From NCBI GenBank assembly GCA_021443335.1, contig JABUUE010000020.1, positions 36,773 through 68,970 of the forward strand: a stretch of DNA of 32,198 bases, read 5' to 3'. The translations under genes and the position numbers were made by a program. Below the pieces are notes generated by a model, which made no database searches, was not told the DNA's origin, and worked only from the letters and a program-made list of their open reading frames with translations. This DNA is from Bacteroidaceae bacterium. GTDB taxonomy: Bacteria > Bacteroidota > Bacteroidia > Bacteroidales > Bacteroidaceae. Below are positions 1-8,705 of this stretch, one piece after another. The stretch's first letter is position 1. Each line of letters begins with the position of its first letter.

Positions 1-17
1 TATTTTTGTGCTGTTCC

Positions 18-107
18 TCAGTCATGTAGCCCGCTACATTCCTTCGTCTCAACAAAAAAATATCTCAACAATCTAAACCAAATCGTCCCAAGTTTTTTTT
101 TTGCCAT
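18..107 (-). CDS. Possible 29-residue small ORF downstream of tdk (doubtful)
   Basis: An ATG-started frame of 29 codons follows tdk on the same strand. It begins MAKKKLGTIW, has a short hydrophobic-basic middle (FRLLRYFF) and ends ETKECSGLHD before TGA. The Lys codons are part of a run of ten A bases. No Bacteroidetes -7 box or clear ribosome site precedes it. A different frame of the same strand starts at an ATG at 25 (MTEEQHKN) and runs off the window edge, so this could instead be the leader of an unseen gene. Between them lies a perfect 7-bp inverted repeat, ATGTAGC-gg-GCTACAT on the minus strand. I assign no function. Confidence 0.25.
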   Translation of the reverse strand: MAKKKLGTIWFRLLRYFFVETKECSGLHD

Positions 108-117
108 TACTAAGTTT

Positions 118-138
118 CGCAAAATGCCTTGCGAAGGC
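118..138 (-). terminator. Weak hairpin after tdk
   Basis: Read on the minus strand, a GCCTT-cgc-AAGGC stem (126-138) is followed by ATTTTGCG. The stem is only 5 bp and the U-tract is short, so termination of tdk here is plausible but not strong. A smaller GGCT/AGCC hairpin lies just upstream. Confidence 0.3.
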
Positions 139-159
139 TAAAAGCCAAAGTTCAAGGCC

Positions 160-738
160 TCAAACTTTGCCTATCGCCTTCTGGTAGCAGTCACGGCAAA
201 GAGGTTCGTATTCTTGCGTCTCGCCGAGAAGTACTCGTTTGTCGCCTGCCACAAGTCTATGACTCACATAGGCAAGCGCTCCACATTTAACGCAGATGGC
301 ATGAACCTTTGTCACATCATCAGCTATGGCGCAAAGGGCAGGCATCGGACCAAAGGGTATTCCCTTGAAGTCCATGTCAAGACCAGCCACTATAACACGC
401 ACGCCCCTATTAGCCAACTCGTTGCAGACATTGACAATGCCGTTGTCAAAAAACTGCGCCTCGTCTATTCCCACAACGTCTATGTCAGAAGACAGCAACA
501 GAATTGACGATGAAGAGTCGAGTGGAGTCGAGGGAATGGCATGCTTGTCGTGGCTTACAACATCCTCTTCGCTATAACGCACATCTATTGCAGGTTTGAA
601 TATTTCCACCTTCTGATGGGCAAACTCCGCACGCTTCATACGACGGATAAGTTCTTCCGTTTTACCGGAGAACATTGAGCCGCAAATAACCTCTATACGG
701 CCTTGCCTGCGTATTTCGCCAAGAGAATATTGTTCCAT
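160..738 (-). CDS. tdk: Thymidine kinase (type II, zinc-binding)
   Basis: Cytosolic salvage enzyme that phosphorylates thymidine to dTMP with ATP. From the start chosen here the protein is 192 residues, normal for the TK1-like family. It has the P-loop [11 protein letters not shown], the Walker-B-like IDEAQFF, the lasso region near [13 protein letters not shown] and the structural zinc cysteines CVKC and CRDC. An ATG 13 codons further upstream exists (777), but a TAACTTTG promoter box at 747-754 with a TTG at 775-777 lies inside that extension. The ATG at 738 (MEQYSLGEI) is therefore preferred. It is divergent from rsmI. Identification is secure; the start is inferred from the promoter. Confidence 0.95.
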   Translation of the reverse strand: MEQYSLGEIRRQGRIEVICGSMFSGKTEELIRRMKRAEFAHQKVEIFKPAIDVRYSEEDVVSHDKHAIPSTPLDSSSSILLLSSDIDVVGIDEAQFFDNGIVNVCNELANRGVRVIVAGLDMDFKGIPFGPMPALCAIADDVTKVHAICVKCGALAYVSHRLVAGDKRVLLGETQEYEPLCRDCYQKAIGKV

Positions 739-746
739 TACGGCGG

Positions 747-777
747 CAAAGTTACGATTATATGCAGACAATTGCAA
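747..777 (-). promoter_or_regulatory. tdk promoter (Bacteroidetes -33/-7 type)
   Basis: On the minus strand TTG (775-777) is followed after exactly 20 bases by TAACTTTG (747-754), matching the TTG-N19-21-TAnnTTTG arrangement of the Bacteroidetes primary sigma factor. Only 8 bases separate the box from the ATG at 738, which implies a very short 5' leader. Confidence 0.75.
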
Positions 778-859
778 GCAAAAGTGAAATAATTTTCATT
801 TTTGCTCATTTCATTGGACGTAATTATCCGCAACAGAAAGTAAAAGAGGATATATAGCG

Positions 860-867
860 TAACTTTG
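860..867 (+). promoter_or_regulatory. rsmI promoter -7 box
   Basis: TAACTTTG matches TAnnTTTG. It ends 2 bases before an in-frame ATG at 870, which therefore cannot carry a usable leader; the next ATG at 888 is the likely start. No TTG was seen at the expected -33 distance. Confidence 0.65.
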
Positions 868-887
868 CGATGGAAAAATATTTAATT

Positions 888-1562
888 ATGTCTGGAACGC
901 TATACATCGTGCCTACTCCTGTGGGCAATATGGAAGACATTACCCTTCGCGCCATCCGCGTGCTGAAGGAGGTTGACCTTATTCTTGCCGAAGACACCCG
1001 CACATCAGGCAAACTACTGAAACACTATGAGATACAGAACCATCTGATGTCGCACCACAAGTTCAATGAGCATGGCACATCGGCAGGTATCGTTGAACGG
1101 CTCAAAGGAGGGCAGAACATTGCTCTCATCAGCGATGCAGGCACCCCCGGCATCAGCGACCCAGGGTTCTTTCTTGCTCGCGAGGCTGCGGCTGCGGACA
1201 TCAAAGTTGAATGCCTGCCTGGCGCAACCGCACTTATTCCCGCGATAGTAAGCTCTGGACTTCCCTGCGACCGCTTTGCCTTCGAGGGTTTCCTGCCACA
1301 AAAGAAAGGGCGACAGACAAAGCTGCAAAGCCTTGCGGAGGAACATCGCACGATGGTATTCTACGAGTCGCCTTACCGTGTGTTGAAAACCTTACAGCAA
1401 TTTGCAGAAGTGTTTGGCGAAGACCGTCAGGCCGCTACCTGCCGCGAGATTTCCAAGATTCATGAAGAATGCAAGCGCGGCACCCTTGCAGAACTCATTG
1501 CCCACTTCAAGACAACCGCGCCCAAAGGAGAGTTTGTTATTGTGGTAGCAGGGAAGGATTGA
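888..1562 (+). CDS. rsmI: 16S rRNA (cytidine-1402-2'-O)-methyltransferase
   Basis: SAM-dependent enzyme that 2'-O-methylates C1402 in the decoding centre of 16S rRNA, of the tetrapyrrole methylase fold. From the start chosen the protein is 224 residues and begins MSGTLYIVPTPVGNMEDITL, which aligns with the usual N-terminus of the family. The conserved blocks LAEDTRTSGKLL, ISDAGTPGISDPG and FEGFLPQKKGRQ are all present, as is a C-terminal region with CREISKIHEE. The upstream ATG at 870 would add six residues but sits against the -7 box at 860-867. The gene is divergent from tdk and convergent with the DUF1460 gene, whose stop is 38 bases away. Confidence 0.95.
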   Translation: MSGTLYIVPTPVGNMEDITLRAIRVLKEVDLILAEDTRTSGKLLKHYEIQNHLMSHHKFNEHGTSAGIVERLKGGQNIALISDAGTPGISDPGFFLAREAAAADIKVECLPGATALIPAIVSSGLPCDRFAFEGFLPQKKGRQTKLQSLAEEHRTMVFYESPYRVLKTLQQFAEVFGEDRQAATCREISKIHEECKRGTLAELIAHFKTTAPKGEFVIVVAGKD

Positions 1563-1600
1563 GAAATGTGTTAGTTAGTAAAAAATGTCTCACACTAACC

Positions 1601-2512
1601 CTAATAGTTCAATCGCAAAACTCTCACTCCCCGCGATTTCTTCTGGCGTTGCAGATATTTGTAGAGGGTAAGCGGCTCAAAAACAACCTTCTTGTGAAGA
1701 GATGAGGCGTGCATAATATGCAGCTGGCCATCGTTACTGTCCCAATGAGCCAATGTAATATGCTGGGTGTCAAGGCCTAAAATATCTGTCAGTATAATAA
1801 CTATGTCGCCCTCCTGGATGGCAGCACGAAATTCCGGCGTGTTGGTATTCACAAAAGCAGACTTCGGGATATACTTATATCTGCCACCCGACAACCGCTT
1901 CTCCATTGCCCTTATTCCTGGCAGGTAGTTTGGCGTCTCCCTTATCATCTTGTAACTATCCGCATGCTTTGACATATAATCCACAAACACATTCTGTGTG
2001 GCAGAAAAAAGATTATCGGGCTTTGCAATCTCCGCAAAATATCCACGCGCGATATTTGAATTTGCCCATCCTGTAAAGTAGTGGTTACGATAGACATAGT
2101 CTATGTCCATATCTTTCTCATAACGGATGTTACGCAAATATTGGCAAAAGTCCCCAAAAGAAGTTTTTCCGTTTCTCCGACAGAGTTCAAGTGCCATAAC
2201 ATTTTCCGTAAACGTAGTGCAATCCAACTCCCGAGTGTTTACAATCAGCCTCTCTCTTTTGTGCTTCTCAAGAGTATGTGCCACATACGGCCGGCCAAGG
2301 AACTTCTTGCCGAACCATATCACTGGTGACTCTTCGGCAGGAACAGTTGCCGCCTCAACCAACCAACGGCATATCTCCATGCTATCCTCTTTGCAATAGT
2401 CAACATCCTTCAAGTCTATTTCCAAACTTTTTGAAAGAGTAAGGCCTGTCCCAAATGCAGAAAAGGGGACAAACACAAAAAGAGACAGTGTTACTAATAA
2501 ATGCTTCAACAT
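1601..2512 (-). CDS. DUF1460 family, NlpC/P60-like cell-wall amidase
   Basis: Predicted exported or periplasmic cysteine hydrolase acting on muropeptides; DUF1460 proteins have a papain-like NlpC/P60 fold. From the start used here it is 303 residues, with a signal peptide at about 1-22 (MLKHLLVTLSLFVFVPFSAF). The likely nucleophile is Cys98 in RELDCTTFTENV, and the probable catalytic His is in HITLAHWDS near residue 265. An upstream ATG at 2545 would put 11 extra residues before the signal peptide and would overlap a TAACTTTG box at 2518-2525, so 2512 is preferred. Family assignment is good; the exact bond cleaved is not shown by sequence. Confidence 0.85.
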   Translation of the reverse strand: MLKHLLVTLSLFVFVPFSAFGTGLTLSKSLEIDLKDVDYCKEDSMEICRWLVEAATVPAEESPVIWFGKKFLGRPYVAHTLEKHKRERLIVNTRELDCTTFTENVMALELCRRNGKTSFGDFCQYLRNIRYEKDMDIDYVYRNHYFTGWANSNIARGYFAEIAKPDNLFSATQNVFVDYMSKHADSYKMIRETPNYLPGIRAMEKRLSGGRYKYIPKSAFVNTNTPEFRAAIQEGDIVIILTDILGLDTQHITLAHWDSNDGQLHIMHASSLHKKVVFEPLTLYKYLQRQKKSRGVRVLRLNY

Positions 2513-2517
2513 GGGCG

Positions 2518-2525
2518 CAAAGTTA
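2518..2525 (-). promoter_or_regulatory. DUF1460 gene -7 box
   Basis: TAACTTTG on the minus strand, 5 bases before the ATG at 2512. With usual spacing the transcript would begin at or next to the start codon. The -33 position has no clean TTG. Confidence 0.65.
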
Positions 2526-2631
2526 TGCGTTTTTGTAAACCACACATGAAATCTTGATGATTATTGTTGATATTTGTTTTGAGAAAAGGACATTTTTCGC
2601 TTTAATATTTTTTTATATCATATTTATTTCA

Positions 2632-2639
2632 TAAATTTG
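2632..2639 (+). promoter_or_regulatory. ppiD promoter -7 box
   Basis: TAAATTTG matches TAnnTTTG and lies 84 bases before the ATG at 2724. It predicts an A-rich leader of about 80 nt, in contrast with the near-leaderless neighbours. No clear TTG at -33. Confidence 0.55.
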
Positions 2640-2723
2640 CAGCGATTTTGTCAAGTTTGGTGTATTTCCAACTTCCAAAAATCCCCAAAAACAGAATACT
2701 AAAAACTAAAAAATTAAAAATAC

Positions 2724-4871
2724 ATGGCAGTATTAGGAAAAATCAGAGAAAGAAGCCTTTTGCTCATTTGCATCATCGGCTTCGCCCTTTTTGCCTTCAT
2801 CGCAGAAGAATTGTTCCGTTCTTGTGAGACCACTCGCAACGAAGCAAGTCAGCGTGCAGGTGAAGTGCTTGGTGAGAAATTGGATGTACAATCTTTCAAC
2901 GTTATGGTTGAAGAGTACACCAACGCAATGAAAGTCGCTCAGCAGAGAGATGATTTCAGCGCAGACGAATTAAGCCAAATCCGCGATATGGCTTGGAACA
3001 GTTATGTCTCACAAAAGATTCTTGAGAACGAGTGTAACAAACTCGGCCTTACAGTTACAGACAAGGAGATGCAGAACCTGCTTGCAGAAGGCACACACCC
3101 AATGCTCTCACAAACTCCATTCGTTAACCAGCAGACAGGAAAGTTTGATGTGAACATGCTCAAGGAGTTCATCTCTAACTATAAGAAGAATCAAAACCCA
3201 CAGGTGACAGAGCAGCTCAAGCCTATCTACACATACTGGCAGTTCCTCGAGAAGAACATGCGCAACCAGATTCTCCAGCAGAAATACCAGTCCCTTCTCG
3301 CTGGATGTATGCTCTCTAACGAGATTTCAGAGAAGGCTCAGTTTGAAGCAGAGAACCAAGAGAACACTATCCAGCTTGCAGCATTCCCATTCTCATCAGT
3401 TAATGACAACGACGTAAAGGTTGCAGAGTCTGACTTGAAGAGCAAGTTCGAGGAGCTCAAAGCCGGCTTCCGTCGTTTCACAGAGACACGCAACATTCAG
3501 TATGTTGACTTCCAGATTGTTCCTTCATCAGCAGACATCAACGCTTTGAACAAGGATTTCGCAGCATACAAGAAGCAGCTTGAAGAGGCAACAGACCTCG
3601 CTGAGGTTGTTCGCAAGTCTGGTTCTGTCGTTGCTTACAACGGTCTCGCCAAGACTAAAAACTCATACTCTTCAGATGTTGTGGCACTGATTGACTCAAC
3701 AGCAGTAGGCGCAACAACAGCAGTTAAGGAGAACAAGTCTGACAACACTATGAACGTAATGAAGATTGTCAGCAAGGTATCTCTGCCAGACTCTGTAGAG
3801 TTCCGCGCTATCCAGGTGGCTGATGCCGATGCAGCGAAGGCAGCAACAAAGGCAGACTCTGTTTACAACGCTCTTCAGGGCGGTGCCGACTTTGAGACTA
3901 TCGCAAAGAAATATGGCCAGACAGGCGCAAAGCAGTGGATGACATCTGCAATGTACCAGAATGCTCCTACTCTCGATCAGGACACTAAGGCTTACCTTGA
4001 TGCTCTCCTCAAGGGTGAAGTCAACGCTATCCAGAAGGTCAGCCTCACAAAGGGTAGCATCATCGTTCAGGTTACAAGCAAAAAAGCTATGACAGACATG
4101 TACGACATCGCTGTCATAAAGAAGCCTATACAGTTCTCTAAGGAGACAAGCACTAAGGAGTTCAACCGCTTCAGCGAGTTTGTTGCCAAGTCTCCAAGCC
4201 TTGACGACCTCAAGAAAAACGCTAAGCAATATGGCTATGAGGTTAAGACAGCAAAGGACGTAACAAAGAACACTCACAACGTTGCTGGTGTTCGCTCTAC
4301 AGCAGACGTTCTCCGTTGGATATTCAACAACGATACTAAGGAAGGCGACATCTACACTGACCACCTTGAATGTGGCGACAACGGTGACCACCTGATGGTT
4401 GTTGTTCTTGACAAGATTAATCCAGAAGGTTACGCTGACCTTAACGATGAGGACGTAAAGAACTACATCAAGACTCTTGCCATCAACGACAAGAAGGCAG
4501 AGAAACTTATGGAGAAAGCTTCTAAGTGCAAGTCTGTAGCTGACGCTCAGAAGGCAGGCGCGAAGGTTTCAGAGGTTAAGCAAATAAACTTCGCTTCTCC
4601 AGCATTCATTCCTGAAACAGGTGCACAAGAACCTGCACTCAGCGGCGCAGTTGTAGCCACTGCAAAGGGCAAGGTTTCAAAGGCTCCAGTAAAGGGTAAT
4701 GCAGGTGTTTATGTGTTCCAGGTAACAGAGAAGACAAACCTTCCTGGCAAGTTTGACAAGGCAGCTATGAGCCAGAAACTGCAGCAGAAAGCCCTTTCAG
4801 CAGCACAGCAGTATATGCAGGAGCTCATACAGAATGCTGACGTTAAGGACAACCGTTACCTCTTCTTCTAA
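2724..4871 (+). CDS. ppiD: PpiD/SurA-like periplasmic peptidyl-prolyl isomerase
   Basis: Membrane-anchored periplasmic folding factor for secreted and outer-membrane proteins. The 715-residue protein starts with a cytoplasmic basic stretch and one membrane helix (about 12-30, LLLICIIGFALFAFIAEELF). A SurA-N-like helical chaperone region follows to about 200. A parvulin (PpiC-type) domain is likely around 350-460 (EFRAIQVAD through GGADFETIAKKYGQTG), with another rotamase-like segment towards the C-terminus. The gene uses a narrow, highly expressed-type codon set (many AAG, GCA, CTC, AAC), as does pgk next to it. Family is confident; the exact parvulin boundary is approximate. Confidence 0.85.
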   Translation: MAVLGKIRERSLLLICIIGFALFAFIAEELFRSCETTRNEASQRAGEVLGEKLDVQSFNVMVEEYTNAMKVAQQRDDFSADELSQIRDMAWNSYVSQKILENECNKLGLTVTDKEMQNLLAEGTHPMLSQTPFVNQQTGKFDVNMLKEFISNYKKNQNPQVTEQLKPIYTYWQFLEKNMRNQILQQKYQSLLAGCMLSNEISEKAQFEAENQENTIQLAAFPFSSVNDNDVKVAESDLKSKFEELKAGFRRFTETRNIQYVDFQIVPSSADINALNKDFAAYKKQLEEATDLAEVVRKSGSVVAYNGLAKTKNSYSSDVVALIDSTAVGATTAVKENKSDNTMNVMKIVSKVSLPDSVEFRAIQVADADAAKAATKADSVYNALQGGADFETIAKKYGQTGAKQWMTSAMYQNAPTLDQDTKAYLDALLKGEVNAIQKVSLTKGSIIVQVTSKKAMTDMYDIAVIKKPIQFSKETSTKEFNRFSEFVAKSPSLDDLKKNAKQYGYEVKTAKDVTKNTHNVAGVRSTADVLRWIFNNDTKEGDIYTDHLECGDNGDHLMVVVLDKINPEGYADLNDEDVKNYIKTLAINDKKAEKLMEKASKCKSVADAQKAGAKVSEVKQINFASPAFIPETGAQEPALSGAVVATAKGKVSKAPVKGNAGVYVFQVTEKTNLPGKFDKAAMSQKLQQKALSAAQQYMQELIQNADVKDNRYLFF

Positions 4872-4895
4872 ATCCCGACATTCGAAAGGGAACAT

Positions 4896-4939
4896 CTATG
4901 AATAGAAGCTCATGCAGCCACATGGACTTCTATTCATAG
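4896..4939 (+). other. Long hairpin between ppiD and pgk
   Basis: Perfect 13-bp inverted repeat CTATGAATAGAAG (4896-4908) and CTTCTATTCATAG (4927-4939). Inside it CATG (4911-4914) can pair with CATG (4921-4924), extending the stem to about 18 bp with one mismatch and a six-base loop. An A-rich stretch follows rather than a T-run, so this is not a classical intrinsic terminator on the plus strand. It may instead stabilise the ppiD 3' end or mark RNA processing. A second small hairpin, CTTTC-acac-GAAAG (4991-5004), lies before pgk. Confidence 0.6.
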
Positions 4940-5044
4940 AAAACAAACAATATAAAAAAAATAAGGTACGCGCGTGAGGCCTTTTTAAAACTTTCACACG
5001 AAAGGTTTGATGCGCAAAGATTGTTAAATATAAAAGTAAGTCTT

Positions 5045-6313
5045 ATGAAAATCTCAGATTTCAATTTCGCTGGTAAAAAGGCCATCGTACGCGTTGACTT
5101 CAACGTTCCCACAAAAGAAGGTGTTGTAACAGACGACACTCGTATCAAGGGCGCTCTTCCTACTCTCAAGAAGATTCTTGAAGATGGTGGCGCTGTCATT
5201 ATGATGAGCCACATGGGCAAGCCAAAGGGCAAGGTTGACATGAAGAAATCACTCAAGCAGATTGTTCCTAATGTTTCTGCCGCTCTCGGTGTTGACGTTA
5301 AGTTCGCTCCAGATTGTGCAAACGCAACAGAAGAGGCAGCTGCACTGAAGATGGGTGAGGCTCTTCTTCTTGAGAACCTCCGCTTCTATCCAGAAGAGGA
5401 AGGCAAGCCAGTAGATGTTGAAAAGGGCACTCCAGAATTTGACGAGGCAAAGAAGGCAATGAAGGTGTCACAGAAGGAGTTTGCAAAGAAACTTGCTTCT
5501 TACGCTGACTGCTACGTAATGGACGCATTCGGTACTGCTCACCGCAAGCACGCTTCTACAGCCGTTATCGACGAGTACTTCGACAAGGACAGCAAGATGC
5601 TCGGCTTCCTCATGGAGAAGGAAGTGAACGCTGTTGACAAGGTTCTCGGCGACATCCAACGCCCATTCACCGCTATCATGGGTGGTTCTAAGGTTTCCAC
5701 AAAGATTGGCATTATAGAAAATCTTCTCGGCAAGGTTGACAACCTCATCCTCTGCGGTGGTATGACTTACACATTCGCAAAAGCTCTTGGTGGCGAGGTT
5801 GGCAAGTCTATCTGCGAGGAAGACAAACTCCAGGTTGCTCTTGATGTTATCGCAAAGGCTAAGGAGAATGGCGTAAACCTCGTACTTGGCACAGACGCAG
5901 TTATCGCTAAAGACGCTATTGACTGGGATGCAATGGACTTCAAGGCTGGTGCAGAAGTTAAGGTTTGCCCTGCTGGCGAAATCCCTGCAGACTTCGAAGG
6001 TCTTGACGCTGGTCCTGAAAGCCAGAAGGCATTTGCAGCAGCTATCAAAGACGCAAAGACTATCCTTTGGAACGGTCCTGCCGGCGTATTTGAGGTAGAG
6101 GAGTTCACTGCTGGCTCACGCGCTATCGGTGCCGCTGTTGCTGAGGCTACCGCTAACGGAGCATTCTCACTCATCGGTGGTGGTGACTCTGTTGCTTGTG
6201 TAAACAAGTTCGGTCTCGCTGACAAGGTTTCTTATATCTCTACTGGCGGTGGTGCACTTCTCGAAGCTATCGAAGGCAAAGTGCTTCCTGGCGTAGCAGC
6301 TATTAACGAATAA
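5045..6313 (+). CDS. pgk: Phosphoglycerate kinase
   Basis: Glycolytic enzyme transferring phosphate from 1,3-bisphosphoglycerate to ADP in the cytosol. From the ATG at 5045 it has 422 residues, near the upper end for bacterial PGK. Landmarks are VRVDFNVP near the N-terminus, the substrate loop [20 protein letters not shown], the hinge-region [19 protein letters not shown] and the C-terminal nucleotide loop IGGGDSVA. An in-frame ATG 24 bases upstream is not supported by family N-termini, which begin at [18 protein letters not shown]. Codon use is strongly biased like ppiD. I found no clean TAnnTTTG immediately upstream, so transcription may start further up or continue from ppiD. The next gene starts 6 bases after its stop. 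Confidence 0.97.
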   Translation: MKISDFNFAGKKAIVRVDFNVPTKEGVVTDDTRIKGALPTLKKILEDGGAVIMMSHMGKPKGKVDMKKSLKQIVPNVSAALGVDVKFAPDCANATEEAAALKMGEALLLENLRFYPEEEGKPVDVEKGTPEFDEAKKAMKVSQKEFAKKLASYADCYVMDAFGTAHRKHASTAVIDEYFDKDSKMLGFLMEKEVNAVDKVLGDIQRPFTAIMGGSKVSTKIGIIENLLGKVDNLILCGGMTYTFAKALGGEVGKSICEEDKLQVALDVIAKAKENGVNLVLGTDAVIAKDAIDWDAMDFKAGAEVKVCPAGEIPADFEGLDAGPESQKAFAAAIKDAKTILWNGPAGVFEVEEFTAGSRAIGAAVAEATANGAFSLIGGGDSVACVNKFGLADKVSYISTGGGALLEAIEGKVLPGVAAINE

Positions 6314-6319
6314 TCCCTG

Positions 6320-7384
6320 ATGGACCACAATCATCTCGTAATAATGGCCGGAGGTGTCGGAAGTCGCTTCTGGCCAATGAGTACTACAGAACGCCCAAAA
6401 CAGTTCATTGATGTTTTGGGCGTTGGTCGTAGCCTGCTACAACTGACATACGACCGTTTCTGTCCAGAGATTATCGCTCCAGAGAATGTGTGGGTTGTAA
6501 CCAACCGCAGTTACGCTGATATCGTAGCGGAACAACTGCCAGACATTCCCAAAGGCAATATTCTCTTAGAACCTTGCCGTCGCAACACAGCTCCTTGCAT
6601 TGCTTATGTCAGCTGGAAGATAAAGTCGATCGACAAGAAAGCGAACATTGTTGTTGCACCATCAGACCATGTGGTGATGAATGTTCCAGAGTTCCAGCGT
6701 GTTATCAAGCAGTGCATGACTTTCACTTCCGAGACAGACGCCATCGTAACCCTTGGAATGAAACCGACACGCCCGGAAACAGGCTACGGCTACATACAGG
6801 CAGACCTTTCATACAGCTCAACACGCAACAAAGAGATTTTCCGCGTAGATGCATTCCGTGAAAAGCCAGACCTTGCAACAGCAAAAAAATATATCAAGGA
6901 CTCGTCTTTCTTCTGGAATGCAGGCATATTCATATGGCGTGTTGAAACCATAGTCAACGCCCTTCGCGTCTATGCTCCGACAGTGAATGTCATCTTCGAG
7001 GACCTTCTCGCCATCTACGGCTCAGAAAAGGAACAGGAAGAAATAGACAAGTATTTCCCTGACTGCGAAAGCATCTCTATCGACTACGCTGTTATGGAGA
7101 AAGCTGAGGAAATATTCATTTGTCCTGCAGATTTCGGCTGGAGCGACCTCGGCACCTGGGGTTCACTCCTTCAGCAATCAAAAACAGACCTTTACGGCAA
7201 CGCGATAATCGGAAACGACATCTCTGTGTATGACACGAAGAACAGCATCATTCATACCACAGACGAAAAGAAAGTCGTTGTTCAAGGACTTGACGGATAT
7301 ATTGTCGCAGAAAAAGATGACAGTCTGCTGATATGCAAACTGTCAGACGAACAACTAATCAAACAATATACTGGTCAGAACTAA
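6320..7384 (+). CDS. manC: Mannose-1-phosphate guanylyltransferase (GDP-mannose pyrophosphorylase)
   Basis: Makes GDP-mannose from mannose-1-phosphate and GTP for glycan synthesis in the cytosol. The 354-residue protein carries the nucleotidyltransferase signature MAGGVGSRFWPMS-PKQF at residues 9-29, the EPCRRNTAP block, APSDHVV, the FREKPD motif and FWNAGIFIW. It is the short single-domain form and lacks the C-terminal cupin isomerase domain of bifunctional ManC/AlgA (about 470 residues). It sits 6 bases after pgk, so the two are probably cotranscribed, and its stop codon lies in the loop of the following terminator. The gene symbol is by function; some annotators use rfbM or manC interchangeably. 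Confidence 0.93.
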   Translation: MDHNHLVIMAGGVGSRFWPMSTTERPKQFIDVLGVGRSLLQLTYDRFCPEIIAPENVWVVTNRSYADIVAEQLPDIPKGNILLEPCRRNTAPCIAYVSWKIKSIDKKANIVVAPSDHVVMNVPEFQRVIKQCMTFTSETDAIVTLGMKPTRPETGYGYIQADLSYSSTRNKEIFRVDAFREKPDLATAKKYIKDSSFFWNAGIFIWRVETIVNALRVYAPTVNVIFEDLLAIYGSEKEQEEIDKYFPDCESISIDYAVMEKAEEIFICPADFGWSDLGTWGSLLQQSKTDLYGNAIIGNDISVYDTKNSIIHTTDEKKVVVQGLDGYIVAEKDDSLLICKLSDEQLIKQYTGQN

Positions 7385-7402
7385 ATCTGACCAGTATTTT
7401 TT
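7368..7402 (+). terminator. Strong intrinsic terminator overlapping the manC stop
   Basis: Perfect 12-bp stem ATACTGGTCAGA (7368-7379) and TCTGACCAGTAT (7386-7397) with a six-base loop, followed by a T-run at 7397-7402. The manC stop codon (7382-7384) is in the loop, so the last codons form the 5' arm. Confidence 0.9.
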
Positions 7403-7455
7403 ACATCAGCAAAATCACTTAATCTTTTCTAACGCTTATCAATATCAAAAAAACT

Positions 7456-8658
7456 ATGAAACAGTTCCTTTCTTCTACAATCTTCCGCCTGTTATTGGCA
7501 ATAATTATCGGTATTATACTTGGATTCTTGACAAAGGCGCTTCCCGAGAGCCTTGTGAACATTCCCATTCAAGTATTTCTAATCACGAAACAAGCAACAA
7601 GTCAAATCATCTTGTTCATCGTACCACTTATAATTATAGGTTGCGTTGCCCCAAGCATAACCAGCTTTAGCGGCAACGTAACAAAACTGCTGTTTTTCAC
7701 AATTGGTATCGCATATATATCAACAATCTGCGCTGCATTCCTTTCCATGGCTGTAGGCTATGCTTCAATACCAATGTTCAACTTCGGAGAAGGACAAACG
7801 ATATCAAAGTTGCCAGAAAATCTCCTAAAGCTGACATTCCCAACAATGGACACAATGTCTGCCTTGCTTTTATCTATTCTAATAGGTCTTGGCACAATAT
7901 GGATTAAATCGGAGCGTTTCAAGACTATCTTGGAAGACTTCAAGACCATGGTATTAGAGATTGTAAAGAATGTGCTTGTTCCAATACTTCCTCTATTTAT
8001 AGGTTCAAACTTCGCACTGCTTGCCATCGAAGACAAACTGTCAATGCTGCAAGTATATCTCCCCGCAGTTCTTATCATCATCAGCATACAGTTAGTTTGG
8101 ATTGTTGTAATGTACGTAGTTGCCACACTATACAGCAAGAAAAACGGATGGAAGGTGGCAAAAGTCTATCCGCCAGCATACTTCACCGCGATCGGAACAA
8201 TGTCATCAGCTGCCACTCTCCCTGTATCTTTGGAATGTATCAGTAAGACCGATGAGATTGAGCCTAAGACAAGCGACTTTGCTTTACCTCTATTCTGCAA
8301 CATACACTTGTGCGGTTCTGTTGTCGCCGAGATTTTCCTCGTACTGACAACATACTACACTTTCTATGGCACAATGCCTGACATGTTATCAATGATTATC
8401 TTTGCCGTCCTCGCATCAGTCATTGCCATTGGCTCGCCAGGAGTGCCCGGCGGAATAAACATGTCGTGCATCGGACTTGTATATAGTATAGTTCTTGGCC
8501 ACGAAGACCAATCATTCTTCGCCATTACTACCGCAATCTTTGCCATACAGGATGGATTTGGCACTGCATGTAATGTTACCACCGACGGCGCATTGACAAT
8601 GATGACCGAAAAATTCCTAAAGAAGTCGGCACCCCCACAATCAGTTAATGAAGGTTAA
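7456..8658 (+). CDS. Dicarboxylate/amino acid:cation symporter family (SDF) transporter, atypical
   Basis: Inner-membrane secondary transporter of the DAACS/GltPh family, 400 residues with about eight membrane helices and two re-entrant loops. The HP1 serine motif SSAATLP (250-256) and the TM8 block DGFGTACNVTTD (366-377) are clear. Against the GltPh pattern two normally conserved sites differ. The NMDGT sodium motif reads HLCGS (284-288), so its Asp is Cys. The Arg that binds the substrate side-chain carboxylate (Arg397 of GltPh) aligns with Gly369. Asp366, Asn373 and Asp377 match Asp394, Asn401 and Asp405. This suggests a substrate other than aspartate or glutamate and altered ion coupling (inferred from manual alignment). 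It has its own position after the manC terminator and is convergent with uvrB. Confidence 0.88.
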   Translation: MKQFLSSTIFRLLLAIIIGIILGFLTKALPESLVNIPIQVFLITKQATSQIILFIVPLIIIGCVAPSITSFSGNVTKLLFFTIGIAYISTICAAFLSMAVGYASIPMFNFGEGQTISKLPENLLKLTFPTMDTMSALLLSILIGLGTIWIKSERFKTILEDFKTMVLEIVKNVLVPILPLFIGSNFALLAIEDKLSMLQVYLPAVLIIISIQLVWIVVMYVVATLYSKKNGWKVAKVYPPAYFTAIGTMSSAATLPVSLECISKTDEIEPKTSDFALPLFCNIHLCGSVVAEIFLVLTTYYTFYGTMPDMLSMIIFAVLASVIAIGSPGVPGGINMSCIGLVYSIVLGHEDQSFFAITTAIFAIQDGFGTACNVTTDGALTMMTEKFLKKSAPPQSVNEG

Positions 8659-8705
8659 GCAGTTCAAGTTTCACTTGCAAGCAATGAGCAACAAACAGGT
8701 CGGCA

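Noticed and set aside
3696..4391. 231-codon minus-strand frame inside ppiD, rich in Cys, Val and Leu
   Set aside because: It arises from the biased codons of ppiD read in reverse; apparent hydrophobicity is an artefact.
5005..5044. pgk promoter directly upstream
   Set aside because: No sequence here matches TAnnTTTG well; TTAAATATAA-like stretches are too loose to call.
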